DNA of 28,202 bases from JBKPNX01 sp046732855 (GCA_046732855.1 JBKPNX010000183.1:1-28202); one strand, 5' to 3'; positions 15,879-25,025 are shown, counted from the stretch's first letter. Translations and numbers: made by a program. The notes: generated by a model not told the origin, from the sequence alone.

Positions 15879-15919
15879 GATCCTCTGAACCTGCTCACCT
15901 CGAGGAACAGCCCACCCGC

Positions 15920-18421
15920 ATGCTCGGTCTGCCCTACACGCTGTTGACCGTTGCTGGCCTGCTGGTGGTGATCGGCCTGCTACAGCCGCTCGCGGTACGA
16001 CTGAACCTCTCGCACACGGTACTCCTGGCCGTGGTCGGGGTATTCATCGGTGTGGCGGCCGGTTTCCTGCTGCGCACGGATCTGACCAGCGTCTTCAATG
16101 ACTTAGCCGAGCTCATTCTCGACTTTCCAATCACCTCCACGGGCGTCCTGTACATCTTCCTGCCGGTGCTGCTGTTCGAGGCGGCTCTCACGATCGACGT
16201 GCGCCGCATGCTCGAAGACGCCGCGCCCATCTTCCTGCTCGCCGTGATCGCGGTCCTGGTGACCACCGCCGTGGTCGCCCTAGCGCTGAAGCCGCTGGCG
16301 GGGATGCCGCTCGTGGTCTGCCTGCTGCTGGCGGCGATCGTCGCCACCACCGATCCCGCGGCGGTGGTCGCCATCTTCCGCGATCTCGGCGCGCCCGGGC
16401 GGCTGAGCCGCCTGGTCGAAGGCGAAAGCCTGCTCAACGACGCCACGGCGATCGCCCTTTTCACCGTGCTGCTCGAGATCCTGATGGTCGGCCGCGAGCC
16501 GACCCTCGGCGGGGCGATCGCCACTTTCCTGTATTCCTTCATCGGCGGGGCGCTCGTCGGCTTCGTCGGCGGTCGTGCGCTGATGATGCTGGTGCCGTGG
16601 CTGCGTGACTCGCGCGTGGCCGAGATGACCCTGACGCTCGCGCTGCCCTACATCGTCTACATTCTTTGCGAGCGTCATTTTCATGTTTCCGGGGTGATCG
16701 CCGTCGTGACCGCGGGGCTGGTGGTTAGCGCGCTCGGCCGCCACCGCCTCGATCCCGACAACCGCGAGTTTCTGAGAGACGTCTGGGCGCAGCTGGCGTT
16801 CTGGGCGAGCTCGCTGGTGTTCGTCCTGGCCTCGATCCTGGTGCCGCGGTTGATGCTCGGCATCCAGGTGTTCGATCTTCTGCTGATCGGCATCGTCGCG
16901 CTCGGGGCGCTGCTGGCGCGCGCGATCGTGCTGTTCGGCCTTTTGCCTCTCTTGAGCGCGGCGCGGCTGACTGAGCGGGTTAACCACCGCTACATGTTCG
17001 TGATCCTGTGGGGTGGTCTGCGCGGCGCAGTCACGCTCGCCCTCGCGCTGGCGGTCACCGAGAACCGTGCGATCGACCCCGAGATCCAGCGCTTCATCGC
17101 GATCCTGGCGACCGGCTTCGTCCTATTCACGCTCCTGGTCAACGGCACGACCCTGCGCCCGATGATCCGCCTGCTCGGCATCGACCGGCTGTCCCCGATC
17201 GATCAGGCGCTGCGCAGTCAGGTGCTGGCGCTGTCGCTCAGCAACGTACGCGATGCCATCGGCCAGACCGCGGCCGAGTACCACATCGAGGAGGGACCGA
17301 CGCGTGACGTGCTGCGGCCCTACGAAGAACGGATCGCGGAAGTTGCTGCGCGCGACACCTTCGATACCGAGATCGCTGACCGCGACCGCATCACCCTGGG
17401 CCTGGTCACGCTGGCCAATCGCGAGCGCGAGCTCCTGCTGCAACATTTTCGGCACCGGGCAGTGTCGCGACCGATCCTCGAGCATCTGTTGACCACGGTC
17501 GCGCGCCTGTCGGAGGCGGCGCGCACCCGCGGTCGGATCGGTTACAACCATGCCGCGCGTCGTCTGGTCGCGTTCGGCCGCGGCTTCCGGCTGGCCCACG
17601 CGTTGCATCGCTTCGCGCGCCTGGAGCGCCCCCTGGTCCACCAGCTGGCCAATCGTTTCGAGCGCCTGCTGGTCAGCGGGATCGTGCTGGAGGAGCTGGC
17701 GCGGGTAGTGCGCTCGCGCATGTCGGCGGTGCTGGGTGCGCGGGTGACCGAGATCCTGGGCGAGATCGTCGATCAGCGCCTGCATGCCACAAGCGCCGCG
17801 CTGGACGCCCTGCGCCTCCAATATCCCGCTTACGCCCAAGCGCTTCAGCGGCGTTTTCTGGGCCAGTCGGGGCTCAGGCTCGAAAGTGCCCAATATCAGG
17901 CGCTGTTCCAAGAAGGGCTGATCGGCCGTGAGCTCTACAACAGCCTCCAACGCGAGGTTGCGAGCGGGCGCGCCGCGGCGGCCGCGCGGCCGCACCTCGA
18001 CCTCGGCCTCGACACGCGCGAACTCGTGCGCCACTTCCCGTTGTTCGAGACGCTCGGGCCTGCCGACCTCGACCAGATCACCCGTCTGCTGCGGCCGCGC
18101 TTCGCGGTCCCGGGCGAACGCCTGATCCGACGCGGCGAGCGCGGTGACGAGATGTACTTCATCTCGTCCGGAGCGGTGGAGGTCGCGGTCGGCAGGAACC
18201 GGGTCCGGCTCGGCCGCGGCGACTTCGTGGGCGAGCTGGCGTTGCTCGACGACCACCGGCGCCGGGCCGACGTCACCGCACTCGGCTATTGCCAGCTGCT
18301 GGTGCTGGGCGGGAACGAGTTCAAGAGCCTGGTCGCCATGAACCCCGCGATCCGCGAAGCCATCAACCGCGTCGCCAGCGACCGGCTGAAGATGAACCGG
18401 GAGGAACGCAAGGCGGGCTGA
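15920..18421 (+). CDS. CPA1-type Na+/H+ antiporter with C-terminal cyclic-nucleotide-binding domain
   Basis: The protein has 833 residues. About twelve membrane helices fill residues 5-425 with the CPA1 ion-site motifs: TDPAAVVAIFRDLG (144-157) and GESLLNDATAIALF (168-181, including N173-D174), plus GGLRGAVTLALAL. A soluble, helical, arginine-rich linker of about 280 residues follows. Residues 706-805 form a cyclic-nucleotide-binding domain (FPLFETLGPADLDQI, FAVPGERLIRRGERGDEMYFISSG, and a phosphate-binding cassette with GELALL at 771 and Arg782 before Ala). The antiporter exchanges protons for Na+, K+ or another monovalent cation at the inner membrane. The extra domain implies gating by cAMP, cGMP or another ligand. 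It is separate from the dead NhaP2-like copy at 8480-8747. Confidence 0.9.
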   Translation: MLGLPYTLLTVAGLLVVIGLLQPLAVRLNLSHTVLLAVVGVFIGVAAGFLLRTDLTSVFNDLAELILDFPITSTGVLYIFLPVLLFEAALTIDVRRMLEDAAPIFLLAVIAVLVTTAVVALALKPLAGMPLVVCLLLAAIVATTDPAAVVAIFRDLGAPGRLSRLVEGESLLNDATAIALFTVLLEILMVGREPTLGGAIATFLYSFIGGALVGFVGGRALMMLVPWLRDSRVAEMTLTLALPYIVYILCERHFHVSGVIAVVTAGLVVSALGRHRLDPDNREFLRDVWAQLAFWASSLVFVLASILVPRLMLGIQVFDLLLIGIVALGALLARAIVLFGLLPLLSAARLTERVNHRYMFVILWGGLRGAVTLALALAVTENRAIDPEIQRFIAILATGFVLFTLLVNGTTLRPMIRLLGIDRLSPIDQALRSQVLALSLSNVRDAIGQTAAEYHIEEGPTRDVLRPYEERIAEVAARDTFDTEIADRDRITLGLVTLANRERELLLQHFRHRAVSRPILEHLLTTVARLSEAARTRGRIGYNHAARRLVAFGRGFRLAHALHRFARLERPLVHQLANRFERLLVSGIVLEELARVVRSRMSAVLGARVTEILGEIVDQRLHATSAALDALRLQYPAYAQALQRRFLGQSGLRLESAQYQALFQEGLIGRELYNSLQREVASGRAAAAARPHLDLGLDTRELVRHFPLFETLGPADLDQITRLLRPRFAVPGERLIRRGERGDEMYFISSGAVEVAVGRNRVRLGRGDFVGELALLDDHRRRADVTALGYCQLLVLGGNEFKSLVAMNPAIREAINRVASDRLKMNREERKAG

Positions 18422-18697
18422 TCGCATCGTGATGTGAGCTTGGCGTAAGTTGGCCGCCACGCATGAGCGCGGTCCGGTCGGGACGGCAAGAACGTAATCG
18501 TCAATCCGCGCTTCCGCAGCCGCCGGGCAGCGAAAGTGGTTCGCGCCCGCGCGCTTCGTAAAAGACTCACCCCAGGACCGCGGGACGCTCCCTCGGAAAG
18601 GCGAAAAGCCGCCGGATGTTCAACCAGCGCTTCCACCCCGGGCAGTGCCGCGGTATAAGGCGCCAAGCGACACAGGCGAGCAGCGAGGGCGAGCGAA

Positions 18698-19777
<1,080 letters not shown>

Positions 19778-19794
19778 GTCTCGGCGTGGGATCG

Positions 19795-19803
19795 TGCTAT
19801 GAT
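19795..19803 (+). promoter_or_regulatory. extended -10 promoter of the first DUF29 gene
   Basis: TGCTATGAT, 32 bases before the ATG at 19836 and 17 bases after the recA stop. The sequence and distance match those in front of the second DUF29 gene. Confidence 0.55.
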
Positions 19804-19835
19804 CCCGGTCCCGCTGGACCTTGCGAGTTTTGCGC

Positions 19836-20297
19836 ATGGCGACCCGGATCAAGCACCCGACTGCCGGCCTATACCAGACCGACTTCTATGCTTGGAGTCT
19901 GGAGCAGGCGGCGCTTCTGCGGGCGCGCCGCTTCGACGACCTTGACCTCGAGCGGCTGATCGAGGAGGTCGAGGACTTGGGCGCCTCGCTCCAGCGCTCG
20001 GCGCGCTCTCGGATACGCACGATCATCGAGCACCTCCTGAAGCTTCAGCACTCGCCGGCGATCGATCCTAGGCCGGGCTGGTACGACACTATCGTGGCGC
20101 AGCGCGACGACCTCGTCGACGAGCTTAGCGCGAGCCTGCGGAGCATCGTCGCATCGGAACTGCCGACTGATTACGAGCGCGCGCGCAGACGGGCCGCCAT
20201 CTCACTGCGCAAGCATGGCGAGGATGCTGCCGCGGACGCCCTGCCCACGGGCTGCCCCTACACGCTCGACCAGATCACAGGCGACTGGCTGCCCTAA
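19836..20297 (+). CDS. DUF29 family protein (first of a tandem pair)
   Basis: This is a 153-residue soluble helical protein of the DUF29 family, recognised by LYQTDFYAWSLEQAALLRA near the start, LDLERLIEEVEDLG, RTIIEHLLKL and the C-terminal CPYTLDQITGDWLP. The function of this family is unknown to me. Members are often found in multiple copies in cyanobacteria and alphaproteobacteria. The ATG at 19836 was chosen because MATR matches the start of the second copy; a TTG at 19821 is in frame. The two copies align without a gap over 153 positions with 99 identities by hand count. Confidence 0.88.
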   Translation: MATRIKHPTAGLYQTDFYAWSLEQAALLRARRFDDLDLERLIEEVEDLGASLQRSARSRIRTIIEHLLKLQHSPAIDPRPGWYDTIVAQRDDLVDELSASLRSIVASELPTDYERARRRAAISLRKHGEDAAADALPTGCPYTLDQITGDWLP

Positions 20298-20577
20298 CTG
20301 AAGTTGCCCACGGTTGAGGAGATCAACGACGCATCGTTCGCGCAGGCGGCCCAGTCTGCTTGCCGCTTGCTGGCGTGTTCCTACGCGGTACCGCCCGGCC
20401 TGGGCACGCGGCCCGCGTGGCGGCGGTCACGAGGCGGCGGCCACGCTGCGTGAGGCGTCGGGCGCGGCCGGCGGCAGTTGCGCTACGGCGCCAGCGCGTG
20501 CGAGGCTCCAGACGAGCGCATCGATCACGCGCGCTCGTGCTATCATGGCGTGAGACGGCGGGCAGCGGGAGTGCGCC
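20298..20577 (+). other. 280-base spacer between the DUF29 paralogues
   Basis: It carries the promoter of the second copy at its end. The first 50 codons after the stop, read from 20298, begin LKLPTVEEINDASFAQAAQ and end in a stop; this faintly recalls the N-terminus of an OHCU decarboxylase (UraD) but is too short to name. Nothing else seen. Confidence 0.3.
20538..20546 (+). promoter_or_regulatory. extended -10 promoter of the second DUF29 gene
   Basis: TGCTATCAT, 31 bases before the ATG at 20578. The flanking CTCGTGCTAT resembles the ATCGTGCTAT of the first copy, so the promoter was probably duplicated together with the gene. Confidence 0.55.
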
Positions 20578-21039
20578 ATGGCCACACGCGTGCAAACCCG
20601 TAGTAGCGATCTGTACAAGCAGGACTTCTACGCCTGGGCAAGAGAGCAGGCGACGTTGCTGCGTGCGGGACGGTATGACGAGCTCGACCTTGAGCATCTG
20701 ACCGACGAGGTGGAGGACTTGGGCGGCTCCCTCTATCGCTCGGTCCGCTCACGCGTTCGCACTATTATCGAACATCTCCTCAAACTGGAGTACTCGCCGG
20801 CCGCCGAGCCGCGCGGTCTTTGGCGCGACACGATCGACGCCCAGCGCGCCGACCTGGAGGACGACCTGACCGCGACCCTGAGACGCCGCCTCCGCTCCGA
20901 GTTGCCTAGACAGTATCTCCGCGCCCGCGCGGCGGCGGGGCGATCGCTGCGCCGCTACGGAGAGACCGGGGCCGCGGGTGCGCTGCCGGAGACCTGCCCC
21001 TACACGCTTGACCAGATCGCAGGCGACTGGCTGCCGTAA
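20578..21039 (+). CDS. DUF29 family protein (second of a tandem pair)
   Basis: The 153-residue product is about 65% identical to the preceding copy. The best-kept blocks are VEDLG, RTIIEHLLKL (ten of ten) and the C-terminal CPYTLDQI-GDWLP. Differences concentrate in residues 5-10 and 100-125. Both copies look intact. It is convergent with the hydrolase gene, with only 11 bases between the stops. These bases include GCGGCCGC, the only symmetrical element that could aid termination. Confidence 0.88.
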   Translation: MATRVQTRSSDLYKQDFYAWAREQATLLRAGRYDELDLEHLTDEVEDLGGSLYRSVRSRVRTIIEHLLKLEYSPAAEPRGLWRDTIDAQRADLEDDLTATLRRRLRSELPRQYLRARAAAGRSLRRYGETGAAGALPETCPYTLDQIAGDWLP

Positions 21040-21050
21040 GCGGCCGCGCC

Positions 21051-21950
21051 TCAGCCCGCGAGGTGCTCGAGGAACCAGTCGCGCGCGGCGCCGCTCGCCG
21101 CGTCGAAATCCGCCACGTAAGCATCGAAATGGCCGCCCTTCAAGGTCACCAGCTTCTTGGGTTGGCGTGCCCGCTCATAGGCGCCGAGCGCTTCGTCTGC
21201 GACCGTCAGGTGATCGCCGAGCGCCACCACCATGAGCAGCGGCGTGGGGCTGATCAGCTCGATGTACGCCCCGGGCTCATAGGCCATGAACAGCTCGATC
21301 GAGCGGAGACTGACGAGGTTCTGCCAAGCCGGCGCCCGCGTCCTGCCGGTCTCAGTGAACCACTGCCACGAGTCCGGCGTCGGCAGCGCGGCTGGCCCGG
21401 CCGGATCTTCCGACACTACGGGCAGCATCGCCGGCGGCTCCCCCTGATAGCGCTTCAGGCGGTCGTCGGCGCACATCGCGAGCACCGGCGCGATCATGTC
21501 GGCGCGGATCAGCCGGCGGGCGTTGCGGTAGCCGCTGATCAGCGGCACCTGGGATGCGACACACTTGATACGGCGATCGGTGGCGCCGAGCACCAGCACG
21601 TGTGCGCCCGAGTAGCTCGACCCCCAGACGCCGAGGCGTGAGCCGTCGGTCTCCGCACGCGTCAGGGTGTAGCTGATCGCATCGCGATAGTCCTTGATCT
21701 GCTGCCACGGATCGATTTCCTGGCGCGGCTCGCCTTCGCTCGCACCGAAGTTGCGGTTGTCGAACACCACGGCCGCGAGCCCCGCCGCCGCGAACGCTTC
21801 GGCGAAGCGATCGAGGTACATCTCCTTCACCGCCGAGAAGCCGTGCGCCATGACGATGGTCGGCCATGGGCCTCTGCCGCGATCGGGCCGGTAGTGCCAG
21901 CCGCGCAGCATCACTCCATCCTCGGTCCGGAACTCCACATCCACGCGCAT
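21051..21950 (-). CDS. alpha/beta hydrolase, CocE/S15 (X-Pro dipeptidyl-peptidase)-like
   Basis: The 299-residue cytoplasmic enzyme has the alpha/beta hydrolase landmarks: the oxyanion region MAHGFSAVKEMYLD, DNRNFGASEG, and the nucleophile elbow GSSYSG (110-115, Ser112 by analogy with the GxSYxG of cocaine-esterase/S15 enzymes). The acid is in GDHLTVADEAL and the histidine in GGHFDAYV. A cap region of about 80 residues precedes the acid. It probably hydrolyses an ester or amide of a small molecule; the substrate is unknown. The start at 21950 matches the family N-terminus (MRVDVEFRTEDGVMLRGWHY) with GGAGGC upstream. No partner gene is adjacent. Confidence 0.87.
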   Translation of the reverse strand: MRVDVEFRTEDGVMLRGWHYRPDRGRGPWPTIVMAHGFSAVKEMYLDRFAEAFAAAGLAAVVFDNRNFGASEGEPRQEIDPWQQIKDYRDAISYTLTRAETDGSRLGVWGSSYSGAHVLVLGATDRRIKCVASQVPLISGYRNARRLIRADMIAPVLAMCADDRLKRYQGEPPAMLPVVSEDPAGPAALPTPDSWQWFTETGRTRAPAWQNLVSLRSIELFMAYEPGAYIELISPTPLLMVVALGDHLTVADEALGAYERARQPKKLVTLKGGHFDAYVADFDAASGAARDWFLEHLAG

Positions 21951-22307
21951 GTGTGCCTCCCCTCATTCCCGCCCCACTCTTGGCACCATTGCTCCGTGTC
22001 GTCGAACAGAATGCGCGGCGGTACCGTGCAGGTGGTTCGAAATGTCCGCTGCGCCCATAGCACCCGTATACCGCGCTCGTACCAGGAACATGGTCATCCG
22101 GAGCCGTCGAGCACGCCGCTGATCGACACCTGGCAGCGGCAGCCTGCCGCCGACCTCTTCCGGCGCCGACGTCCGCTCCCGACCCGCGGCCGCTGCGGCG
22201 CGCTCACGGCCCCTGTGCGCCGCAGGTTCGGCCGCCGCCTTGCGGGTGGCTAGCTGGCCCGTGATGGGTTATCGCTGGCGCGACCGGAAAGGGTGAGGGA
22301 GGGGGCG
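21951..22307. other. 357-base spacer, no gene seen
   Basis: Divergent spacer between the hydrolase and the acrylyl-CoA reductase. It is GC-rich with several short palindromes (for example CGGCAGCCTGCCG near 22138-22150). No promoter with both boxes and no coding frame with family resemblance was seen. The ribosome-binding site of the next gene (GAGGGAGGGGG) is at its end. Confidence 0.5.
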
Positions 22308-23294
22308 ATGTTCAAGGCGCTGGTTCTGAACAAGCAGGACGATCGGGCCACCGCCGCGGTCGAGGAGGTTGACGAGGCGCGCCTGCCCGAGGGCGACGTC
22401 ACGGTCGACGTTGAGTACTCGACCCTCAACTACAAAGACGGGCTGATCATCAGGAACAGGTTGCCGCTGGTGCGCACCTACCCGCACGTCCCCGGCATCG
22501 ACTTCGCGGGTCGCGTCAGCGAGAGCGCGCATCCCGACTATCGGCCGGGCGACGCCGTGGTGCTGACCGGGTGGGGCGTGGGCGAACGCTGTTGGGGCGG
22601 CTACGCCCAGCGCGCCCGCGTCAAGGGTGACTGGCTGGTGCCCCTGCCCGAAGGCTGGCGCACCGACCACGCCATGGCCGTTGGCACCGCCGGCTTCACG
22701 GCCATGCTCGCCGTAATTGCGCTCGAGGATCATGGCCTGGAGCCAGGCACTGGCGAAGTCCTGGTCACCGGGGCTGCAGGCGGGGTCGGGTCGATTGCGG
22801 TCGCGCTTCTGGCCAGGCTCGGCCATCAGGTGACCGCATCCACCGGTCGAGCGGCAAGCCATGAGTACCTGCGCGCACTCGGCGCCAGCAAGATCATCGA
22901 TCGATCCGAACTCGCCGAGCCCAATCCCCGGCCGCTCGAATCCGAGCGCTTCGCAGGGTGCATCGATGCGGTCGGCGGCACCACGCTCGCCAGGGTGCTC
23001 GGCCAGATGAAGTACCGGGGCTCGGTGGCGGCGGTCGGGCTGGCCGGCGGCAGCGAGCTCCACGCCACGGTCATTCCATTTTTGTTGCGCGGCGTGAACC
23101 TGCTGGGCATCGACTCCGTCTATCAGCCCATCGCGCCGCGGCGCTCCGCATGGCAGCGCCTCGCCCGTGACCTCGATCTCGCCATGCTGGAAGGCATCAC
23201 GACGCAAGCGAGCCTCGAGGATCTGCCGCGCCTCGCGGGCGACATTCTGGAAGGGCGCGTCCAGGGGCGGATCGTGGTCGACCTCAATCGATGA
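22308..23294 (+). CDS. acuI: acrylyl-CoA reductase (NADPH) / YhdH-type quinone oxidoreductase
   Basis: This is a 328-residue medium-chain dehydrogenase/reductase without zinc ligands. Family stretches are STLNYKDGLIIRNRLPLVRTYPHVPGIDFAG, AVVLTGWGVGERCWGGYAQ, MAVGTAGFTAMLAV and the NADPH-binding turn VTGAAGGVGSIAVALLARLG. The product ends GRIVVDLNR. AcuI/YhdH proteins reduce acryloyl-CoA to propionyl-CoA, which detoxifies acrylate and serves 3-hydroxypropionate or DMSP use. The ATG at 22308 has a strong ribosome-binding site; an ATG at 22293 is in frame but less likely. No DMSP genes (dmdA, acuK) are in the window, so a general detoxifying role is the more careful reading. Confidence 0.9.
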   Translation: MFKALVLNKQDDRATAAVEEVDEARLPEGDVTVDVEYSTLNYKDGLIIRNRLPLVRTYPHVPGIDFAGRVSESAHPDYRPGDAVVLTGWGVGERCWGGYAQRARVKGDWLVPLPEGWRTDHAMAVGTAGFTAMLAVIALEDHGLEPGTGEVLVTGAAGGVGSIAVALLARLGHQVTASTGRAASHEYLRALGASKIIDRSELAEPNPRPLESERFAGCIDAVGGTTLARVLGQMKYRGSVAAVGLAGGSELHATVIPFLLRGVNLLGIDSVYQPIAPRRSAWQRLARDLDLAMLEGITTQASLEDLPRLAGDILEGRVQGRIVVDLNR

Positions 23295-23362
23295 GGAGCC
23301 CCGCCGCTGACCGCCGCGAGATCGCAGGCCCGGGAACATTGTTACCGGCTAAAGTGTTCAGC

Positions 23363-23382
23363 CGTATGGCGGGGACCATACG
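23363..23382. repeat. inverted repeat CGTATGG-N6-CCATACG
   Basis: Perfect 7-bp arms around a six-base loop, partly overlapping the palindrome CATACGTATG (23377-23386). It starts 69 bases after the acuI stop without a T run, so it could be an operator or a weak terminator. Confidence 0.5.
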
Positions 23383-23549
23383 TATGAAGTGGCCGCGGCC
23401 GATTGGCGCAGCGCACCATTGCACCCTGGACGAGCGCTCGATGGCGGTCAATGGTGGAGTGGTTGTGGATTTGTTCCGAGTACTCGAAGATGGAAATCAT
23501 GTTCGCACCGGATCACCAGCTTGTTACTCTTTCATCGAATTGTTCCCCG

Positions 23550-23577
23550 TATAATAGCCTCTCTTCGGCGAGAGGCT
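23550..23577 (+). promoter_or_regulatory. consensus -10 box (TATAAT) abutting a perfect stem-loop
   Basis: TATAAT at 23550-23555 is followed at once by AGCCTCTC-TTCGGC-GAGAGGCT (23556-23577). If the box is used, transcription would begin inside the hairpin. A TTGTTA lies upstream, but at 23 bases it is too far for a normal -35. No T run follows the stem. Confidence 0.4.
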
Positions 23578-23713
23578 CAATCCGGGAGGGAATATGCCGG
23601 TCGGCTCCGGGCCAGCACGTGAATGCGTCTTAGCGACCGTGCGCCAAAGCAAATCTGAAGGAGTTCAACCGGCAATTAGAGCCTCGTCGACTAGGCTTCG
23701 AGAAGTTTTCTCA

Positions 23714-23748
23714 TTGACTGCGCTCTGTCGGCTTGCTTAATCATAAGC
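23714..23748 (+). promoter_or_regulatory. candidate wecA promoter with overlapping dyad
   Basis: TTGACT (23714-23719), an 18-base spacer, then TAATCA (23738-23743). The -10 sits inside the dyad GCTTA-ATCA-TAAGC (23735-23748), which could be an operator. The implied leader to the wecA start is about 175 bases. Confidence 0.4.
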
Positions 23749-23923
23749 AATCGTCGAGGCCAGTTTTTTGGTGATCTAGCGCAAGTGAAGGCGCAGGAGG
23801 AGGAGCATCCAGCGGTCGGGACCGCCTGAACACTACAGAGAGCCACGCCCGCATGGGAGTAGCCGGACTGGGGTACTTCTGCGGCGCGTGGCGCGGCGCG
23901 GCTGATGGGGTTCTCTGGACGAC

Positions 23924-24988
23924 ATGATGTTCTCGGCGGTTTGGTTCGGGCTATCGGTGCTCGCCTGCTGTAGTCTGGCGGGCCCGGTGGGGCGTTTGCT
24001 CGGTGTGATCGATTACCCCGACGGCGGGCGGAAGACTCATGCCAGACCGACGCCTATGATCGGCGGAATCGCGTTGATGGTCCCGCTGCTGCTGGTTGCG
24101 CTGGCGGAAACAAAGATGGTGCCGCTGCTGCTGGTCGCGCTGGCGGAAACCAACTGGTATGCCACCGCTTCGGAAGTCTACCGACAGATCTTTCGGACGC
24201 TGCTGGTGGTGGGCGGCGGATTTCTTATCCTTGGCTGGTACGACGACCGGCACCTGTTGTCACCCGCGGTGCGATTGCTGGTGTCCACCGCCCTCTTCGG
24301 CACCGTAATCGTGCTGCAGCCCGGTTTGGTCCTGACCCACCTGGACTTTGATGGCATCGTAATTCCGTTATCGATGCTGGCATTCCCCTTCACCATTCTA
24401 TGTTTGGTCGGCCTACAGAATGCGCTGAATATGGTCGATGGCATGAACGGCTTACTGATCGGCCTATCGATCTTCTGGACGGCCTGCCTGCTCTATTACG
24501 CGCCGCCTGAGCTTCAGTCTTACCTAAGCCTCATGCTGATCGGGCTGATTATCCTGCTGCTGTATAACTTGGCTGGAGCCTTGTTTCTTGGCGACGCCGG
24601 GAGCTACGCGATCGGTGGCACCGTCGGCGTTCTGATGCTCTACTGTTATCAGCGCGCCGCGGGTGGTTTGCCGGTCTTCGCCGCCGTGCTGTGGCTGCTC
24701 CTGCCAGTGGTCGATTGCTTACGCGTCATGGCCATCCGTGCGCTGCACCAGCGCTCGCCGCTCGAGGCGGACAAGAACCATCTCCACCATCGCCTTGCCC
24801 GCTATTGGGGCTGGCCCACCTCCTTGGTCATCTATCTGACCTTGGTGGTCGTTCCCGGCTCGATCGGGGCTCTCTGGCCGAGCTCGAGTCTGGCCATGAT
24901 CGTGGTCAGCCTCGCCTGCTATGGTGGCGTGCTGATGCTCACCCCGGGCCGCCGCGCCGCCGGCGACAACGAAGCGGCCCGCGCCTGA
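23924..24988 (+). CDS. wecA: undecaprenyl-phosphate sugar-1-phosphate transferase, WecA/MraY family
   Basis: The 354-residue polytopic protein has the family motifs in order: HARPTPMIGGIA (39-50), the DD of GWYDDRHLL (107-108), LQNALNMVDGMNGLLIG (164-180), FLGDAGSYAIGG, and the cytoplasmic histidine loop ADKNHLHHRL. It resembles WecA (GlcNAc-1-phosphate to undecaprenyl phosphate) more than MraY, so it starts a cell-surface polysaccharide. The exact sugar is uncertain. An exact 13-codon tandem duplication sits in the second helix (residues 52-77), which lengthens that segment. The start is ATG 23924, or ATG 23927. No other polysaccharide genes are adjacent. Confidence 0.87.
   Translation: MMFSAVWFGLSVLACCSLAGPVGRLLGVIDYPDGGRKTHARPTPMIGGIALMVPLLLVALAETKMVPLLLVALAETNWYATASEVYRQIFRTLLVVGGGFLILGWYDDRHLLSPAVRLLVSTALFGTVIVLQPGLVLTHLDFDGIVIPLSMLAFPFTILCLVGLQNALNMVDGMNGLLIGLSIFWTACLLYYAPPELQSYLSLMLIGLIILLLYNLAGALFLGDAGSYAIGGTVGVLMLYCYQRAAGGLPVFAAVLWLLLPVVDCLRVMAIRALHQRSPLEADKNHLHHRLARYWGWPTSLVIYLTLVVVPGSIGALWPSSSLAMIVVSLACYGGVLMLTPGRRAAGDNEAARA
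24077..24154 (+). repeat. 39-base tandem duplication inside wecA
   Basis: Two copies with a period of 39 bases (24077-24115, 24116-24154) encode MVPLLLVALAETK and MVPLLLVALAETN. The copies differ at five base positions, four of them silent (third-base changes) and one changing the last K to N. The reading frame is kept. Confidence 0.9.
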
Positions 24989-25025
24989 TTCGGCGGTGGT
25001 CGGTGGTTGCGCCGCGTACCGGCCG

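Larger units (their letters stand above)
15620..15919. other. 300-base divergent spacer between the RM cassette and the antiporter
   Basis: The first 80 bases are AT-rich like the cassette and contain a minus-strand promoter candidate and the 10-base palindrome TCACTAGTGA (15675-15684). From about 15700 the composition returns to that of the chromosome. An 88-codon plus-strand frame (15681-15947) shows no family resemblance. No integrase, inverted repeat ends or target duplication was found. Confidence 0.5.
23295..23923 (+). other. 629-base AT-richer intergenic region with dyads, before wecA
   Basis: No coding frame in it resembles a protein. The composition between about 23440 and 23790 is visibly lower in GC than the neighbours. 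It contains four distinct elements, three listed separately: an inverted repeat at 23363-23382, a TATAAT box followed by a perfect 8-bp stem-loop at 23550-23577, and a TTGACT-type promoter with a dyad at 23714-23748. A further imperfect stem is AGCCT/AGGCT (23680-23697). The layout would suit a long 5' leader or a small RNA. Confidence 0.5.

Noticed and set aside
15681..15947. 88-codon plus-strand frame in the spacer before the antiporter
   Set aside because: No ribosome-binding site or family resemblance, and it overlaps the start of the antiporter gene.
17123..18460. 445-codon minus-strand open frame opposite the antiporter C-terminus
   Set aside because: Shadow of the coding strand, which carries the linker and cyclic-nucleotide domain.
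20298..20447. Possible remnant of an OHCU decarboxylase (UraD) start, LKLPTVEEINDASF
   Set aside because: Only about 15 residues look similar, no continuation was found in any frame, and the start is not a normal codon context.
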